A stretch of 64,000 bases of DNA from Phycisphaerales bacterium. GTDB taxonomy: Bacteria; Planctomycetota; Phycisphaerae; Phycisphaerales; SM1A02. Positions within the stretch are counted from its first letter, which is position 1. The number at the start of each line of letters is the position of its first letter. Under the pieces are notes generated by a model. It saw only the letters and a list, made by a program, of their open reading frames with translations. It was not told the DNA's origin and ran no database searches. Where the stretch lies: the NCBI GenBank assembly GCA_029246705.1, contig JAQWMQ010000026.1, positions 38,568 to 102,567 on the forward strand, given 5' to 3'. Below, piece after piece: positions 26,900 to 36,808 of this stretch. Position numbers and translations under genes: made by a program.

Positions 26900-29800
26900 A
26901 TGCGGCTTGCCAAGCTGACACTTTCAGGCTTCAAGAGCTTCGCCGACCACACGGAGTTCCACTTCGACGAGCCGATCATCGGGGTCGTCGGCCCCAACGG
27001 CTGCGGCAAGAGCAACGTCGTCGACGCCATCAAATGGGTCCTTGGTGAACGAAGCGCGAAGAGTCTCCGCGGCAGCGCGATGATGGACGTCATCTTCGCC
27101 GGCAGTGCCTCACGCAAGCCCATGGGCGGCGCCTCGGTGACCCTGACCTTCGAGAACCCGATGGAGTCCTTCCAGGATGACGGCGAGGAGCATGGGTCCG
27201 GCACCGTCCAGCGACGTGCCCTCGGGGTCGATACCGAGGAAGTCGACGTCACGCGCCGCCTGTTCAGTGACGGCAAGAGCGAATACCTGATCAACGGCAA
27301 CAAGGTTCGCCTCCGGGACATCAAGGAACTCTTCCTCGACACCGGCATCGGCACCAACGCCTATTCGATCATCGAACAGGGCAAGGTCGATGCCATGCTC
27401 CTGGCCAACCCCATCGAACGGCGTGCGATTCTCGAGGAGGCCGCAGGGGTCGCCAAGTTCCGCACCCGGAAGCTCGAGGCCGCGAGAAAACTCGAACACG
27501 CGGAACGAAACCTCCTGCTGGTTCGCGAGCAGCTTTCCAACACCGAGCGTCGCCTTCGCATCGTCCGCGGCCAGGCGGAGAAGGCCCAACGTTATTCCGA
27601 TCTCGATGAACGACGTCGTTCCCTGCTGAACGGGCTCTTCCTCGAACGCTTCCACGATCTGCACGAACGACTGCACGGATTGACCAGCCGACTGTCCATC
27701 GTCACCACCGAGCGTGACCAGGTCATCGCGGCGGTTGCCGAACTCGAGGAGGTCAAGCAGTCGGCGGAGATCGAACGACAACGCGTCCAGGAAGAACACC
27801 ACGGCCTGGAGCAGCGTCGTCTTGAACTGCAGGCGAACGAGCAACAGGCACGCCAGCGCGCCGAGCTGACCAGGAAGAACCTCGAGGAAGCCAATCTCCA
27901 GCTCGACCAGGAAGCCAGTCGCATCAGTGAGTTCGAGGATTCGCTCGCCACGACCACCGAGAAGCTCGAACAGCTCGATCGGGATCTTGCAGAGCTCGCA
28001 CTCCGCAGCAACGAGGCCGAGCAGGCCACCGCTGAATCAGACGAGGCCCGAAGCCGTTCAGCGCAAGCCGCCGCCAATGCGCGCAACGAACTGGTCCAGG
28101 CCAGGGAGACGGTTTCACGCATCGAACGAGATGTCGCCGGCACCGAGAGCCAGATCGCTTCACTCGGCGAACGCGAACACTCCCTCAGGGACCAGCTGGA
28201 TCGACTCGAGACCCGCAGCGAACCGTTCGCCCGGGAGATCGAGCAACAGCACGCCGCACGACTGAACGAGGTCACCGCCCACACCCAGGCGCAGAACGAG
28301 ACCCGGCAACTCGAAGGCGCCATCCATGAACAACAGCGCATCACCAGTGCACTGGACGACCAGCAGTCGGAACTGCTCAAGGAACTCGGTGATCTCCGCG
28401 AGGAAAGATCCGCCGCAAGTTCCCGTCGCCGTGTCCTCGAGGAGATGAGCAAGGCTCGCGAGGGCCTGGGATCCGCCGTCAAGAAGGTGCTCGACGATCC
28501 CCAGCGGTTTCCCGGTGTTCATGGTCTGCTGGGCGATCTCATCGAGACCGATCGAGAACACGCCGAACTCGTGGAGTGCGCCCTCGGCGACGACCTGCAG
28601 GCGCTCATCGTTGACTCGACCGGCCCCGGACTCGACCCCACCCTGCACTCGATCAGGGAACTTGAAGGTCGCGTGGTCCTGGTTCCGGTCGAACTTGATC
28701 GTCCCGGCACCGAACACACCCCGCAGTGGGTGCCCGGTGCCACGCCGATGAAATCGATGGTCAAGTCCTCGGGACCGACCGCCAGGGTCATCGAACGGCT
28801 GCTGGGCAACTGCTGGTTGGTCGACTCGCTCAGGACCGCACGCGATCTCGCGAACACCAGCCTCCCCGGTGGTCGGTTCGTCACCCATGCCGGGGAACGA
28901 CTCGACCCCGACCAGCGCGTGGTCATCGCCCCGACCGGTCGGGAAGATGCAGCCCATGGCTGGCTCGCCCGCAAGGCCGAGATGCGCGAGCTCGATGAGA
29001 ACGTGGCCCAGACGGACCAGCGCATCGCCGAACTCGAGACCTCTGCGGACAACCTCGCCCAGGAGGCGGGCAATGCCGTCAAGAACCAGTCCCAACTGGC
29101 CCGATCGATCGAGGAGGCTCGGTCCAGGATCTCCGCGGCCACCCACCGCATAGAGCGCATCGACCAGATGATCTCACGCGTCGAACGCGATGCCGCGGCG
29201 GTCAAGATAGAACAGAACGAACTCCAGGACCGCTTCGATGCCATGACCCGCGAGGAACAGGAGCGTCGCGAACAGCTTGCATCGCTCAAGCGCCTGCTCG
29301 AAGAACACCACGGCAAGACCAGCACCCTCGAGGAAGTCGCCAACACCAGTGCGGAGGCGACCGAACGTGCACAGGAATCGCTCTCCACGGCACGCATCCT
29401 CCTGGGTGAATCCAATGCGAAGCTCGAAGCCGGCCGGCGCGAACGACGCAACCTCGCCCTCGGGCACGAGGAATCCAAGCGCCAACTCGCGATCTCCAGG
29501 GAACAGCTGGATCGCCGCCACGCACAAGTAGGTCGGTTCAACCAGATGATCAGTGCCGCCGACGAGGAATCAGGCTCCGCGACCCAGACCCTTGCCGAGA
29601 TGAGCAGTTCATTCGCGGAAATGGCCCAGCGCACCGACACCCTCGGAACCAACCTGACCAAGGCGGCTGACAGTCTCCAGGCCGCCAGGAACCAGGGAAC
29701 CCAGGTGGAACGTGATCTCCATGCGCTCGAGATGTCTCGTCGCGAACTGGAGATCAAGCGCGAAAGCCTCGAGGAACGTGCGATCGAGGAACTCGAACTC

Positions 29801-30751
29801 GATGTCACGACCGAATACCCGACGCACCTCGAGCAGCGGGAAGCCAACGGCTTCGCCGATCTCGACCTCCAGGCAGCCGAACTCGAGGCGACCGAACTCA
29901 AGGAACAGATCCGGCGCCTCGGCAACGTCAACCTCGACGCGCTCACGGAACTCGACGCCCTCCAGGAGCGCAACGAGGACCTCGAACAGCAGCTCGGGGA
30001 CATTGATTCCGCCCGTACCCAGCTCGATGCCTTGATCGAGGATCTCGACACCGTCAGCAGGGTCCGCTTCGAGGAGACCTTCAACGCGGTGCGCGAGAAC
30101 TTCGCGGGCTCCTCCGGCATGTTCCGTCGTCTCTTCGGCGGTGGCAGCGCGGACCTCTTCCTGGTCCCCGACGAGGAAGGCCAGACCGACTGGCTCGAAA
30201 GCGGCATCGAGATCCGCGCCAAACCGCCCGGCAAGGAACCCCGCGTCATCAACCAGCTCTCCGGTGGCGAGAAGACCATGACCGCCGTCGCCCTGCTGCT
30301 CGCGATCTTCCAGAGCAAGCCGTCGCCCTTCTGCATCCTCGACGAAGTCGATGCCGCACTCGACGAAGCGAACGTCGAACGCTTCTGCGCGGTCGTCAAG
30401 CAGTTCCTCGACAGCTCCCACTTCATCATCATCACCCACCACAAGACCACCATGCGCCTCTGCAACCAGCTCTACGGCGTCACCATGCCGCAGCGTGGTG
30501 TCTCCAAGCGGGTGGCGGTGCGCTTCGAGGAAGTCGGTGAGGACGGACAGATCGACGAGGCTGCCAGCGAACGCGTGGATGACGAACCCACCCCGGCAAC
30601 CCCGACGGTAGAAACCCCACGCATGCTCGAGGAACCACCCCTGGTCGAGGTCGAACGTCTCGACCCCATCGAGCACACCCCGGCCCCGGAACCACCAAGT
30701 CCGCTTGAAGGCGCCTGGAGCGAGCCAGAGGGCTCCCCGCAGTCGTCCTGA
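26900..30751 (+). CDS. smc: Chromosome segregation protein SMC
   Basis: A 1283-residue SMC ATPase that organises chromosomes as condensin with ScpA/ScpB. The N-terminal Walker A is at residues 31-39 (GPNGCGKSN). The long coiled coils flank a hinge at about 520-680. The C-terminal head has the ABC signature [20 protein letters not shown] and Walker [24 protein letters not shown] lies 7 bases before ATG 26900, so the longer upstream frame is rejected. The final 80 or so residues after the head are Pro/Glu-rich and probably disordered. scpA and scpB are not in the window. Confidence 0.97.
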   Translation: MRLAKLTLSGFKSFADHTEFHFDEPIIGVVGPNGCGKSNVVDAIKWVLGERSAKSLRGSAMMDVIFAGSASRKPMGGASVTLTFENPMESFQDDGEEHGSGTVQRRALGVDTEEVDVTRRLFSDGKSEYLINGNKVRLRDIKELFLDTGIGTNAYSIIEQGKVDAMLLANPIERRAILEEAAGVAKFRTRKLEAARKLEHAERNLLLVREQLSNTERRLRIVRGQAEKAQRYSDLDERRRSLLNGLFLERFHDLHERLHGLTSRLSIVTTERDQVIAAVAELEEVKQSAEIERQRVQEEHHGLEQRRLELQANEQQARQRAELTRKNLEEANLQLDQEASRISEFEDSLATTTEKLEQLDRDLAELALRSNEAEQATAESDEARSRSAQAAANARNELVQARETVSRIERDVAGTESQIASLGEREHSLRDQLDRLETRSEPFAREIEQQHAARLNEVTAHTQAQNETRQLEGAIHEQQRITSALDDQQSELLKELGDLREERSAASSRRRVLEEMSKAREGLGSAVKKVLDDPQRFPGVHGLLGDLIETDREHAELVECALGDDLQALIVDSTGPGLDPTLHSIRELEGRVVLVPVELDRPGTEHTPQWVPGATPMKSMVKSSGPTARVIERLLGNCWLVDSLRTARDLANTSLPGGRFVTHAGERLDPDQRVVIAPTGREDAAHGWLARKAEMRELDENVAQTDQRIAELETSADNLAQEAGNAVKNQSQLARSIEEARSRISAATHRIERIDQMISRVERDAAAVKIEQNELQDRFDAMTREEQERREQLASLKRLLEEHHGKTSTLEEVANTSAEATERAQESLSTARILLGESNAKLEAGRRERRNLALGHEESKRQLAISREQLDRRHAQVGRFNQMISAADEESGSATQTLAEMSSSFAEMAQRTDTLGTNLTKAADSLQAARNQGTQVERDLHALEMSRRELEIKRESLEERAIEELELDVTTEYPTHLEQREANGFADLDLQAAELEATELKEQIRRLGNVNLDALTELDALQERNEDLEQQLGDIDSARTQLDALIEDLDTVSRVRFEETFNAVRENFAGSSGMFRRLFGGGSADLFLVPDEEGQTDWLESGIEIRAKPPGKEPRVINQLSGGEKTMTAVALLLAIFQSKPSPFCILDEVDAALDEANVERFCAVVKQFLDSSHFIIITHHKTTMRLCNQLYGVTMPQRGVSKRVAVRFEEVGEDGQIDEAASERVDDEPTPATPTVETPRMLEEPPLVEVERLDPIEHTPAPEPPSPLEGAWSEPEGSPQSS

Positions 30752-30752
30752 G

Positions 30753-31319
30753 TCAGTCGCTGTCCCAGCCCTGCTCAAGCGCCACGCGCAACGCCTGGTG
30801 GTGTTGCAGGAACGCTTCGTTGACCTGCTTCAGAACCGCTCGACGCGCTTCGGATCGATCACGCCCGAGCAAGGAACTCGAGAGCGCGGCGATGTACTCG
30901 GTCGCCTTCAACTGCGAGAGCAGAAGCTCCAGCTCACCCGCTTTTCCGGAAGTGGAGAGCAGTTTCAGCGATGTCTGGCTGGCGATGAGGTTGCGTGCCT
31001 CGATCTCGGTGACCGGCAGGCCTTCTGAATCCCAGTTGATCACGGGCGGGTCATCCTTGGCCGACTTCAGCTCGGCGGCACCGACCGAAGCATCACGAGC
31101 GATCGCCTTCACCAGTTGCGTGGTCGACGGTGGAAGCGTGCGTATCGAAAGCAGCCCATCGACCCGGGCTTCCTGCTCGAGCAGGTTGATCAGGAGCCCG
31201 TAGCCGGCATTCAGCTGGACCGCATCACCAGCATGCGGCGGAAGCGGACCGGGAACGACCACACGCTGGCAACCCAGCAGCAGCAGCAGCAGCACAAGAC
31301 CGGCTGCGATCGTCCTCAT
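30753..31319 (-). CDS. Hypothetical lipoprotein
   Basis: A 188-residue protein with a typical lipoprotein signal (MRTIAAGLVLLLLLLGC, Cys17). The mature part is helical and rich in Leu, Ala and Glu. No motif is recognised. It overlaps the preceding alpha/beta hydrolase gene by four bases (ATGA), so the two and the upstream dehydrogenase form one operon. Its stop is one base from the smc stop on the other strand. Confidence 0.7.
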   Translation of the reverse strand: MRTIAAGLVLLLLLLGCQRVVVPGPLPPHAGDAVQLNAGYGLLINLLEQEARVDGLLSIRTLPPSTTQLVKAIARDASVGAAELKSAKDDPPVINWDSEGLPVTEIEARNLIASQTSLKLLSTSGKAGELELLLSQLKATEYIAALSSSLLGRDRSEARRAVLKQVNEAFLQHHQALRVALEQGWDSD

Positions 31320-32182
31320 CCAGTGGCTCGGGTGGAAAGGAAGGAGCAGACCGCTTCCGCGAGTGCATCCAGTTGTGGCGAGGGTTCATCATCGATCGAA
31401 AACGGGTTCGCCACGTTGAAGACATGGTTCGCGCCGGGGATGAGCAGAGGCGTGACGCCGGCAGCCTCTCCGATGACGTGGGCATGCCTGACATCGACGG
31501 TCGGGTCGTCATCACCATGGATGATCGCGAGTCGCCCCTCCAACCGAGCGGCCATCGCCGGAATGTCATGGGCGGCGGGATTCGCCTCGATCGTTGCCAG
31601 GAAGTCACTGCCCATGCGGAGATCCTGCCCGGTCCGCGAGGAAGTCACGGTGATTCCGCCCTCTTCGTGCATCCTTCGTCGCGCTTCCGCTTCGTCCAGC
31701 ACATGGGGAATCGACTCGGAACCGGCGGCAACGGCGATCACACCATCGAAGGGCGTACCGCGCCCGGCACTCAGGATCGACGCCACTCCGCCCCGGGAGT
31801 GCCCCAGCAGGAAGACCGAGCCGGTCGGGTCGACCTCGGGCATCTCGCCGCACCGGATCGACGCGAGCAGGCACTTGAGATCAAGGTCCTGACGGTCCCA
31901 GGTGTCCAGCTCGAAGAGCTCCGGGCGCTCGAAGGTCTCGATCCGGCGCGTCATGCCGGAGTGGGAGAAGTTGAAGCGGATCGTCGTCCAGCCCACGGCG
32001 TTGGCACGGCGAGCCAGGTAGGGAAACATCCCGTAGTCCTTGTACCCGAGGAAACCATGTGCGATCAGCAAGGTTCCGGAGCTCGCACCGACGGGTCGTT
32101 CTATGTCGCAGTGGATGATCCGTGGTTCACCGTCGTGAACGACCTCGAGATCATGTTCGAGAAGTGCCGGCATCCCCGACAT
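31316..32182 (-). CDS. Alpha/beta hydrolase
   Basis: A 288-residue alpha/beta-hydrolase. The nucleophile elbow is GHSRGG in VFLLGHSRGGVASIL, the acid is in IIHGDDDPTVDV, and the catalytic His is in PGANHVFNVANPF. The oxyanion-type loop LLIAHGFLGYKDYG sits near the N-terminus. ATG 32182 overlaps the stop of the upstream isocitrate dehydrogenase-like gene (TGATG), implying coupled translation; longer frames upstream of it are ignored. It would hydrolyse an ester, thioester or amide in the cytosol; the substrate is not evident. Confidence 0.85.
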   Translation of the reverse strand: MSGMPALLEHDLEVVHDGEPRIIHCDIERPVGASSGTLLIAHGFLGYKDYGMFPYLARRANAVGWTTIRFNFSHSGMTRRIETFERPELFELDTWDRQDLDLKCLLASIRCGEMPEVDPTGSVFLLGHSRGGVASILSAGRGTPFDGVIAVAAGSESIPHVLDEAEARRRMHEEGGITVTSSRTGQDLRMGSDFLATIEANPAAHDIPAMAARLEGRLAIIHGDDDPTVDVRHAHVIGEAAGVTPLLIPGANHVFNVANPFSIDDEPSPQLDALAEAVCSFLSTRATG

Positions 32183-33207
32183 CACCCGGACATCCGTTCG
32201 ATCAGTGCATCCGCGAAACCATCGGTCGAAAGCTCGCCGCCGAGGTCCCGGGTGGTCGCGCCTTCGCGCAGGCAACGGTCGTAGGCGTCCCTGATTCGTT
32301 TCGCACAGTCCGCGCACTTCTGGTCATCATGCTTGCGGTGGAGGTGGTTGAGCATCATGACCGAGCTCATGATGAGAGCCAGTGGATTCGCCACGCCCTG
32401 ACCGGCGATGTCGGGAGCGGACCCGTGCACCGCCTCGAAGACCGACTGCTGCACGCCGTAGTTCGCGCCCGGCGTCACGCCGAGCCCGCCCACCAGGCCC
32501 GCGCAGAGATCACTCAACACGTCACCGTAGAGGTTCTCGCACAGGATGATGTCGAAGTCCTCCGGTGCCTGGACCAGTCGCATGCAACCGGCATCGATGA
32601 TGCGTTCCTCGTATTCGATGTCCGGGTAGGCCTCGTGGACCGCCCTCGAGCTGTTGATGAACATGCCGTCGGAGAGCTTCATGATGTTCGCCTTGTGGAA
32701 CACCGTCACCTTCCGACGCTTCCGCTCGCGCGCGAAGTGGAACGCGAACTCCGCGATGCGGGAACACGCCCGCTCGGTGGCGACCTTGAGCGAGGTGACC
32801 ACTCCGGCGGTGATCTCGTTCTCGATGCCCGAATACAGGCCTTCGGTGTTCTCGCGGACCACGACCACGTCGACATGCTCGAAGCGGGTCGGGACACCGG
32901 CAAGCGACCGGACCGGGCGAACTGCTCCGTAGAGATCGAGTTTCTTTCGAAGAGCGACGTTGACGCTGGTGTAGCCCTTGCCGATCGGGGTGGTGCATGG
33001 GCCCTTGAGCGCGATCCCATGGTCACGAATCGAATCGACCGTGACTTCCGGGAGCACCGAACCGTGACCCTGCGTGACCGCCGAAGCACCCGCAGGTCGC
33101 TCCACCCATTCGAGCCCCGCTCCACTGGCATCGACGACCTTCTGGGCGGCATGAGCCACCTCGGGGCCGATGCCATCTCCCGGTATCAGAACACACGTGT
33201 ATGGCAT
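32182..33207 (-). CDS. NAD-dependent isocitrate/isopropylmalate-type dehydrogenase
   Basis: A 341-residue protein of the isocitrate/isopropylmalate dehydrogenase family, starting MPYTCVLIPGDGIGPEV at ATG 33207 with GGGAG just upstream. Substrate and metal motifs are present: RENTEGLYSGIENEITAGVV, VFHKANIMKLSDGMFIN (Lys), and FDIILCENLYGDVLSDLCAG (Asp). The ending motif is PLALIMSSVMMLNHL. The RENTEGLYSG block favours isocitrate dehydrogenase of the NAD-linked, IDH3-like branch, though isopropylmalate or homoisocitrate dehydrogenase cannot be excluded. It heads an operon with the hydrolase and a lipoprotein. Confidence 0.85.
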   Translation of the reverse strand: MPYTCVLIPGDGIGPEVAHAAQKVVDASGAGLEWVERPAGASAVTQGHGSVLPEVTVDSIRDHGIALKGPCTTPIGKGYTSVNVALRKKLDLYGAVRPVRSLAGVPTRFEHVDVVVVRENTEGLYSGIENEITAGVVTSLKVATERACSRIAEFAFHFARERKRRKVTVFHKANIMKLSDGMFINSSRAVHEAYPDIEYEERIIDAGCMRLVQAPEDFDIILCENLYGDVLSDLCAGLVGGLGVTPGANYGVQQSVFEAVHGSAPDIAGQGVANPLALIMSSVMMLNHLHRKHDDQKCADCAKRIRDAYDRCLREGATTRDLGGELSTDGFADALIERMSG

Positions 33208-33328
33208 GATGGCTCCCTGTACGGTGCTTCCGTGCGCCGCGTGTTGAAGAGAGGCAGGATACCATGCATCGGTCGATGCGCCGGTTCCAGCAGCGATCGA
33301 GAGGACACCCCGCCCGAGCGACTGGATC

Positions 33329-34555
33329 ATGACCCCACCACCTTCCAACAAGATGAGCCTGGAGACCCTGATCGTCGGTGGCGGTGTGGCCGGACTCTGG
33401 GTGCTTGACCGACTGCTCGAGAACGGACATCAGGCCGGCCTGATCGAAGCGAACGCACTCGGCCAGGGTCAGTCGGTCGCCGCCCAGGGCATTCTTCACG
33501 GCGGCGTGAAGTACGCACTCAGTGGACTGCTCGCTCCCGGAGTCCGTCAGGTCGCCCGGATGCCCGATGTCTGGGCGACACACCTTGCCGGCGAGGCAAG
33601 ACCGGATCTCAGTGGGGTCACGGTGCGCAGCAAGGCCTGTCATCTCTGGCGAACCGACTCGATGAAATCGATCCTCGGGATGACCGGCGCGAAACTCGCC
33701 CTCAAGACCAAGCCGACGAAGCTCGCCCTCAAGGATCGCCCGGCGATCCTGCGCCACTGCCCCGGCGACGTGGCGCTGCTTTCCGAGCGGGTCATCGAAA
33801 CGCCGAGCCTTCTTCGCGCCCTGTCGGAACGGAACCGGGATCACCTGCTTCAGGGCAGGATCATCGGCGGCTGTGCCAGAGGTGACGAGTCCACCTCGCC
33901 CTGGGTGGACGTGGAAGTCCGGGGTGGCGAGAAGATCATGCTCACCTGCAATCTCATCATCCTGTGCGCCGGCGGGGGCAATGAAGCCCTCATCGAGATG
34001 CTCATGCCCGGCGATGACCTGCACCGACCCGCGATGCAGCGGCGACCGCTGCACATGTCGATGGTGAAGGGACCGACGGAGGCGCTTCCGGAACTCAACG
34101 GGCACTGTGTCGATGGCGCCGCGACCCGGGTCACCATCACCAGCTCCACCGCAGCCGACGGCCAACGGGTCTGGCAGCTGGGTGGGCAACTCTCCGAGAC
34201 CGGGTGCGAACGAGACCCCGAAGCACAGACCGAAGCCGCCCGAAGCTGCCTGCGTGCGGTGCTGCCGGGCTTCGACGTCGACACCCCTCGATTGAGCTGG
34301 TCCAGCTACCGGATCGATCGCGCCGAGCACAGGGAAAGCCATACCACCGGGACAAAGCGACCCGATGATGTCACGGTGCTCAGAACCCGGGAGGCGATCG
34401 CCGTCTGGCCGACGAAGCTGGTTCTGGCGCCGCGCGCCGCCGCAATGGTCTCGCGCCTCGTGGGTGGCGGCTCGGGACCGAGCGAGCCGCCGTTCAGGGA
34501 TCTGCCCACACCCCCCATCGCCGAACCGCCCTGGGAAGACGCCGAATGGAACTGA
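33329..34555 (+). CDS. FAD-dependent oxidoreductase (DAO family)
   Basis: A 408-residue flavoprotein. The FAD-binding Rossmann motif is LIVGGGVAGLWVLDRLLENG near the start, followed by a Gly-rich turn, AQGILHGGVKYALSG, at about 55-70. LIILCAGGGNEALIEML lies near 210, as in D-amino-acid or glycerol-3-phosphate dehydrogenase-like enzymes. No covalent-flavin site or membrane segment is evident. The ATG at 33353 is an alternative start. Its end overlaps the next gene by 10 bases, so the two are co-translated and may act on the same substrate. Confidence 0.8.
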   Translation: MTPPPSNKMSLETLIVGGGVAGLWVLDRLLENGHQAGLIEANALGQGQSVAAQGILHGGVKYALSGLLAPGVRQVARMPDVWATHLAGEARPDLSGVTVRSKACHLWRTDSMKSILGMTGAKLALKTKPTKLALKDRPAILRHCPGDVALLSERVIETPSLLRALSERNRDHLLQGRIIGGCARGDESTSPWVDVEVRGGEKIMLTCNLIILCAGGGNEALIEMLMPGDDLHRPAMQRRPLHMSMVKGPTEALPELNGHCVDGAATRVTITSSTAADGQRVWQLGGQLSETGCERDPEAQTEAARSCLRAVLPGFDVDTPRLSWSSYRIDRAEHRESHTTGTKRPDDVTVLRTREAIAVWPTKLVLAPRAAAMVSRLVGGGSGPSEPPFRDLPTPPIAEPPWEDAEWN

Positions 34556-35316
34556 GGACGCTCGGAGCAACCGGTGTGCAGGTCTCGCCGATCGGCTTCG
34601 GTGCGTTCAAGATCGGACGCAACCTGAAGACGAAGTATGCCGAGCACTATGAACTGCCGGATGATGCCACCGTCCACCGACTGCTCGATGGCGTGCTTGA
34701 TGCCGGAATCAACCTCGTCGACACCGCCCCCGCCTACGGCAGCAGTGAAGCCCGAATCGGCGAATACCTCAAAGCCAGCGGGCGACGAAGCGAGATCGTG
34801 CTCTCGACCAAGGTCGGGGAACGCTTCCAGGACGGACACTCCAGCTACGCCTTTGATCGCACCTCGATCTCCAATTCGATCGACGCGAGCCTCAAGCGGC
34901 TTGGCACCGATCGACTGGACATCGTCTGCGTCCACTCCAACGGCGATGATCTCGAGATCATCCAGCAGAGCGACGTGCTCGAGGTCCTGGGTGAGCGAAG
35001 ACGCCGGGGCGATATCGGGCTGGTCGGCTTCTCCGGCAAGACGCTCGAAGGCCACCGAGCCTGCCTTGCCCCGGCACTGGGAGTCCAGGTCCTCATGATC
35101 GAACTGAATCCGCTGGAGACCGCTCAAGCGGCGCTGCTGGAAGATGCTCAAGCGGCCGGCGTGGGCGTTCTCGTCAAGAAGGGACTCGCCTCGGGACGCC
35201 TGAGCGCTTCTGAGGCACTTCCCTGGCTGCTCACCCATGAACAGGTGGCCAGCATCGTGGTCGGCGGGTTGTCCCTCGAGCACATTCGGGAGAATGTCAG
35301 GCTGGGCGAAGCTTGA
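34546..35316 (+). CDS. Aldo/keto reductase
   Basis: A 256-residue aldo/keto reductase, NAD(P)H-linked. MELRTLGATGVQVSPIGFGA opens the barrel. The tetrad is readable: Asp and Tyr in NLVDTAPAYGSSEARIG, Lys in VLSTKVGERF, and His in IVCVHSNG. The C-terminus is short compared with full AKRs (about 300), lacking a long C-terminal loop. It overlaps the FAD oxidoreductase by 10 bases and abuts a convergent LysM gene with no gap. Confidence 0.85.
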   Translation: MELRTLGATGVQVSPIGFGAFKIGRNLKTKYAEHYELPDDATVHRLLDGVLDAGINLVDTAPAYGSSEARIGEYLKASGRRSEIVLSTKVGERFQDGHSSYAFDRTSISNSIDASLKRLGTDRLDIVCVHSNGDDLEIIQQSDVLEVLGERRRRGDIGLVGFSGKTLEGHRACLAPALGVQVLMIELNPLETAQAALLEDAQAAGVGVLVKKGLASGRLSASEALPWLLTHEQVASIVVGGLSLEHIRENVRLGEA

Positions 35317-36621
35317 TCAGGACGATGGCTTGCTGGCATCAGGCATGACCAGCGTCATACCCACCTTGAGCGTCCCGGCGTCAGCGCCGATGGTTGAACG
35401 ATTCGCTTCGTAGATCGCCGACCAGAGACGCTCGTCACCGTAGTAGGACTTCGCGATCGAGGACAGGGTCTCACCCGAACGAACCACGTGGGTCCCGGAG
35501 CGCGCCTTGATGGGTGCCGGTTTCGTGTTCTTGTCCGGAAGGATCAGGACCTGCCCGATGACCAGTCGATCGGGGTCGAGTGACGGGTTGGCCGTCGCGA
35601 TGAGGGTCCAGGAGCTCGAGGTTCCGAACCAGTCCTGGGCGATCGAGCTGAGGCTGTCACCGGACTTGACCGTGTAGCGGGTGCCGGCACCGACCGGAGT
35701 GCTTGCAACCGGGTCAGGGTCGGGGTTCGAGGTGGTCGCGATGGTCCCCGAAGCCATGAGCACCATGGAGTCGTTGGAGGTCTCGGATGCAACGGCCGGC
35801 GGCAGAGGCAGGTCCATGGCGACCAGGGTCCCCTGCCCGGAGATCGCCGACCTGATCGATGCAACCTGGTCCGGGGAGAACGATCCGCTGACCACCAGGG
35901 CGTCAGCCATGCTTCTGGTCAGCGGGCGAACCGCCACCACGTCACCATCGACGACGAACGCACAAGGTCGGGACAGGTTGTCCGCAACGAAACCCGACAC
36001 ACGCTTTCGTGTGGCCTCGTCGAAGACGATCTCGACGGCGTCACGATCGAGTGCATCGGAGGTCTCATGGATCGCCATCACGTCCAGGTCGCGTCCGACC
36101 GCGGGAACGATGCTTCGATCACCACGATGGAGCATGATCCAGAGCGTGCCCTCGACAGGTTCGACGACCAGTCCGAATCGATCCTGAAAATAGCTCGCGG
36201 GATCACGGGTCAGTGCCCCGAGAAGCTCGGGACTGTCGGCGAAGATCGCGGGGTCGTAGACGGCGTGCCAGCCGTAGTCACCGGCTCGAGCGGTTCCGGG
36301 GCCGTCCGCCTGGAATCGGCGTCGCAGCTCGGGCAGGTCGAGGCTCGACAGACCGGACGCGGTAGCGGCGATCTGCAGGGTCACGGTGTTGGTGGCCAGG
36401 GGAAGCGGAGCAATCGGCTCGGGCTCGGGTGCAGCAACGACCGGTTCCGCCGGAGCGTTCCTGACCGATTCGACGGGAGCGACCGGGGCAACGGGTTCAA
36501 GGACCAGCGACTTCGACGGGTTCAGTCCGCCGTCACCGTCTGCGATGAGCAGGTAGTAGAACCCCGTCCCGACGAAGGCCAGGACCACGATCACCATGAG
36601 AATGCGACCACCTGATGTCAT
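35317..36621 (-). CDS. Membrane-anchored LysM-domain protein
   Basis: A 434-residue protein with one N-terminal transmembrane helix (RILMVIVVLAFVGTGFYYLL). A Pro/Ala/Val-rich linker leads to an unrecognised central domain of about 200 residues. Two LysM peptidoglycan-binding repeats follow, YTVKSGDSLSSIAQDWFG and HVVRSGETLSSIAKSYYG. GGAG lies 7 bases before the ATG. It is the last gene downstream of secDF but separated by a hairpin, so it is probably independent. A role in the cell wall or in anchoring to peptidoglycan is likely. Confidence 0.85.
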   Translation of the reverse strand: MTSGGRILMVIVVLAFVGTGFYYLLIADGDGGLNPSKSLVLEPVAPVAPVESVRNAPAEPVVAAPEPEPIAPLPLATNTVTLQIAATASGLSSLDLPELRRRFQADGPGTARAGDYGWHAVYDPAIFADSPELLGALTRDPASYFQDRFGLVVEPVEGTLWIMLHRGDRSIVPAVGRDLDVMAIHETSDALDRDAVEIVFDEATRKRVSGFVADNLSRPCAFVVDGDVVAVRPLTRSMADALVVSGSFSPDQVASIRSAISGQGTLVAMDLPLPPAVASETSNDSMVLMASGTIATTSNPDPDPVASTPVGAGTRYTVKSGDSLSSIAQDWFGTSSSWTLIATANPSLDPDRLVIGQVLILPDKNTKPAPIKARSGTHVVRSGETLSSIAKSYYGDERLWSAIYEANRSTIGADAGTLKVGMTLVMPDASKPSS

Positions 36622-36762
36622 CTGTGCGCTCCGATCACTGAAACAGGAAGACCCGCATGACGAGTCGGTACGGAGGCATCATACGGTTGCATGAGACCCT
36701 TCGCCGGGGAATCGAATCGAAAGGGCCGAAGCGAGAAACCTCCGGCTCGACGCCACCGACCT

Positions 36763-36787
36763 CCGAGGGCTCCCGAAAAGCCCTCGG
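36763..36787 (-). terminator. Hairpin after secDF
   Basis: CCGAGGGCT and AGCCCTCGG form a 9-bp stem with a 7-base loop about 20 bases beyond the secDF stop. There is no U-run, but its position and strength suggest the transcript end. A second hairpin, CCTGCCGG/CCGGCAGG at 36795-36821, overlaps the secDF stop. Confidence 0.6.
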
Positions 36788-36808
36788 TCCGATGCCTGCC
36801 GGGCCCGA

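Noticed and set aside
28519..30465. 648-codon minus-strand frame opposite smc
   Set aside because: Ser/Arg-rich antisense of a coiled-coil gene; no domain logic.
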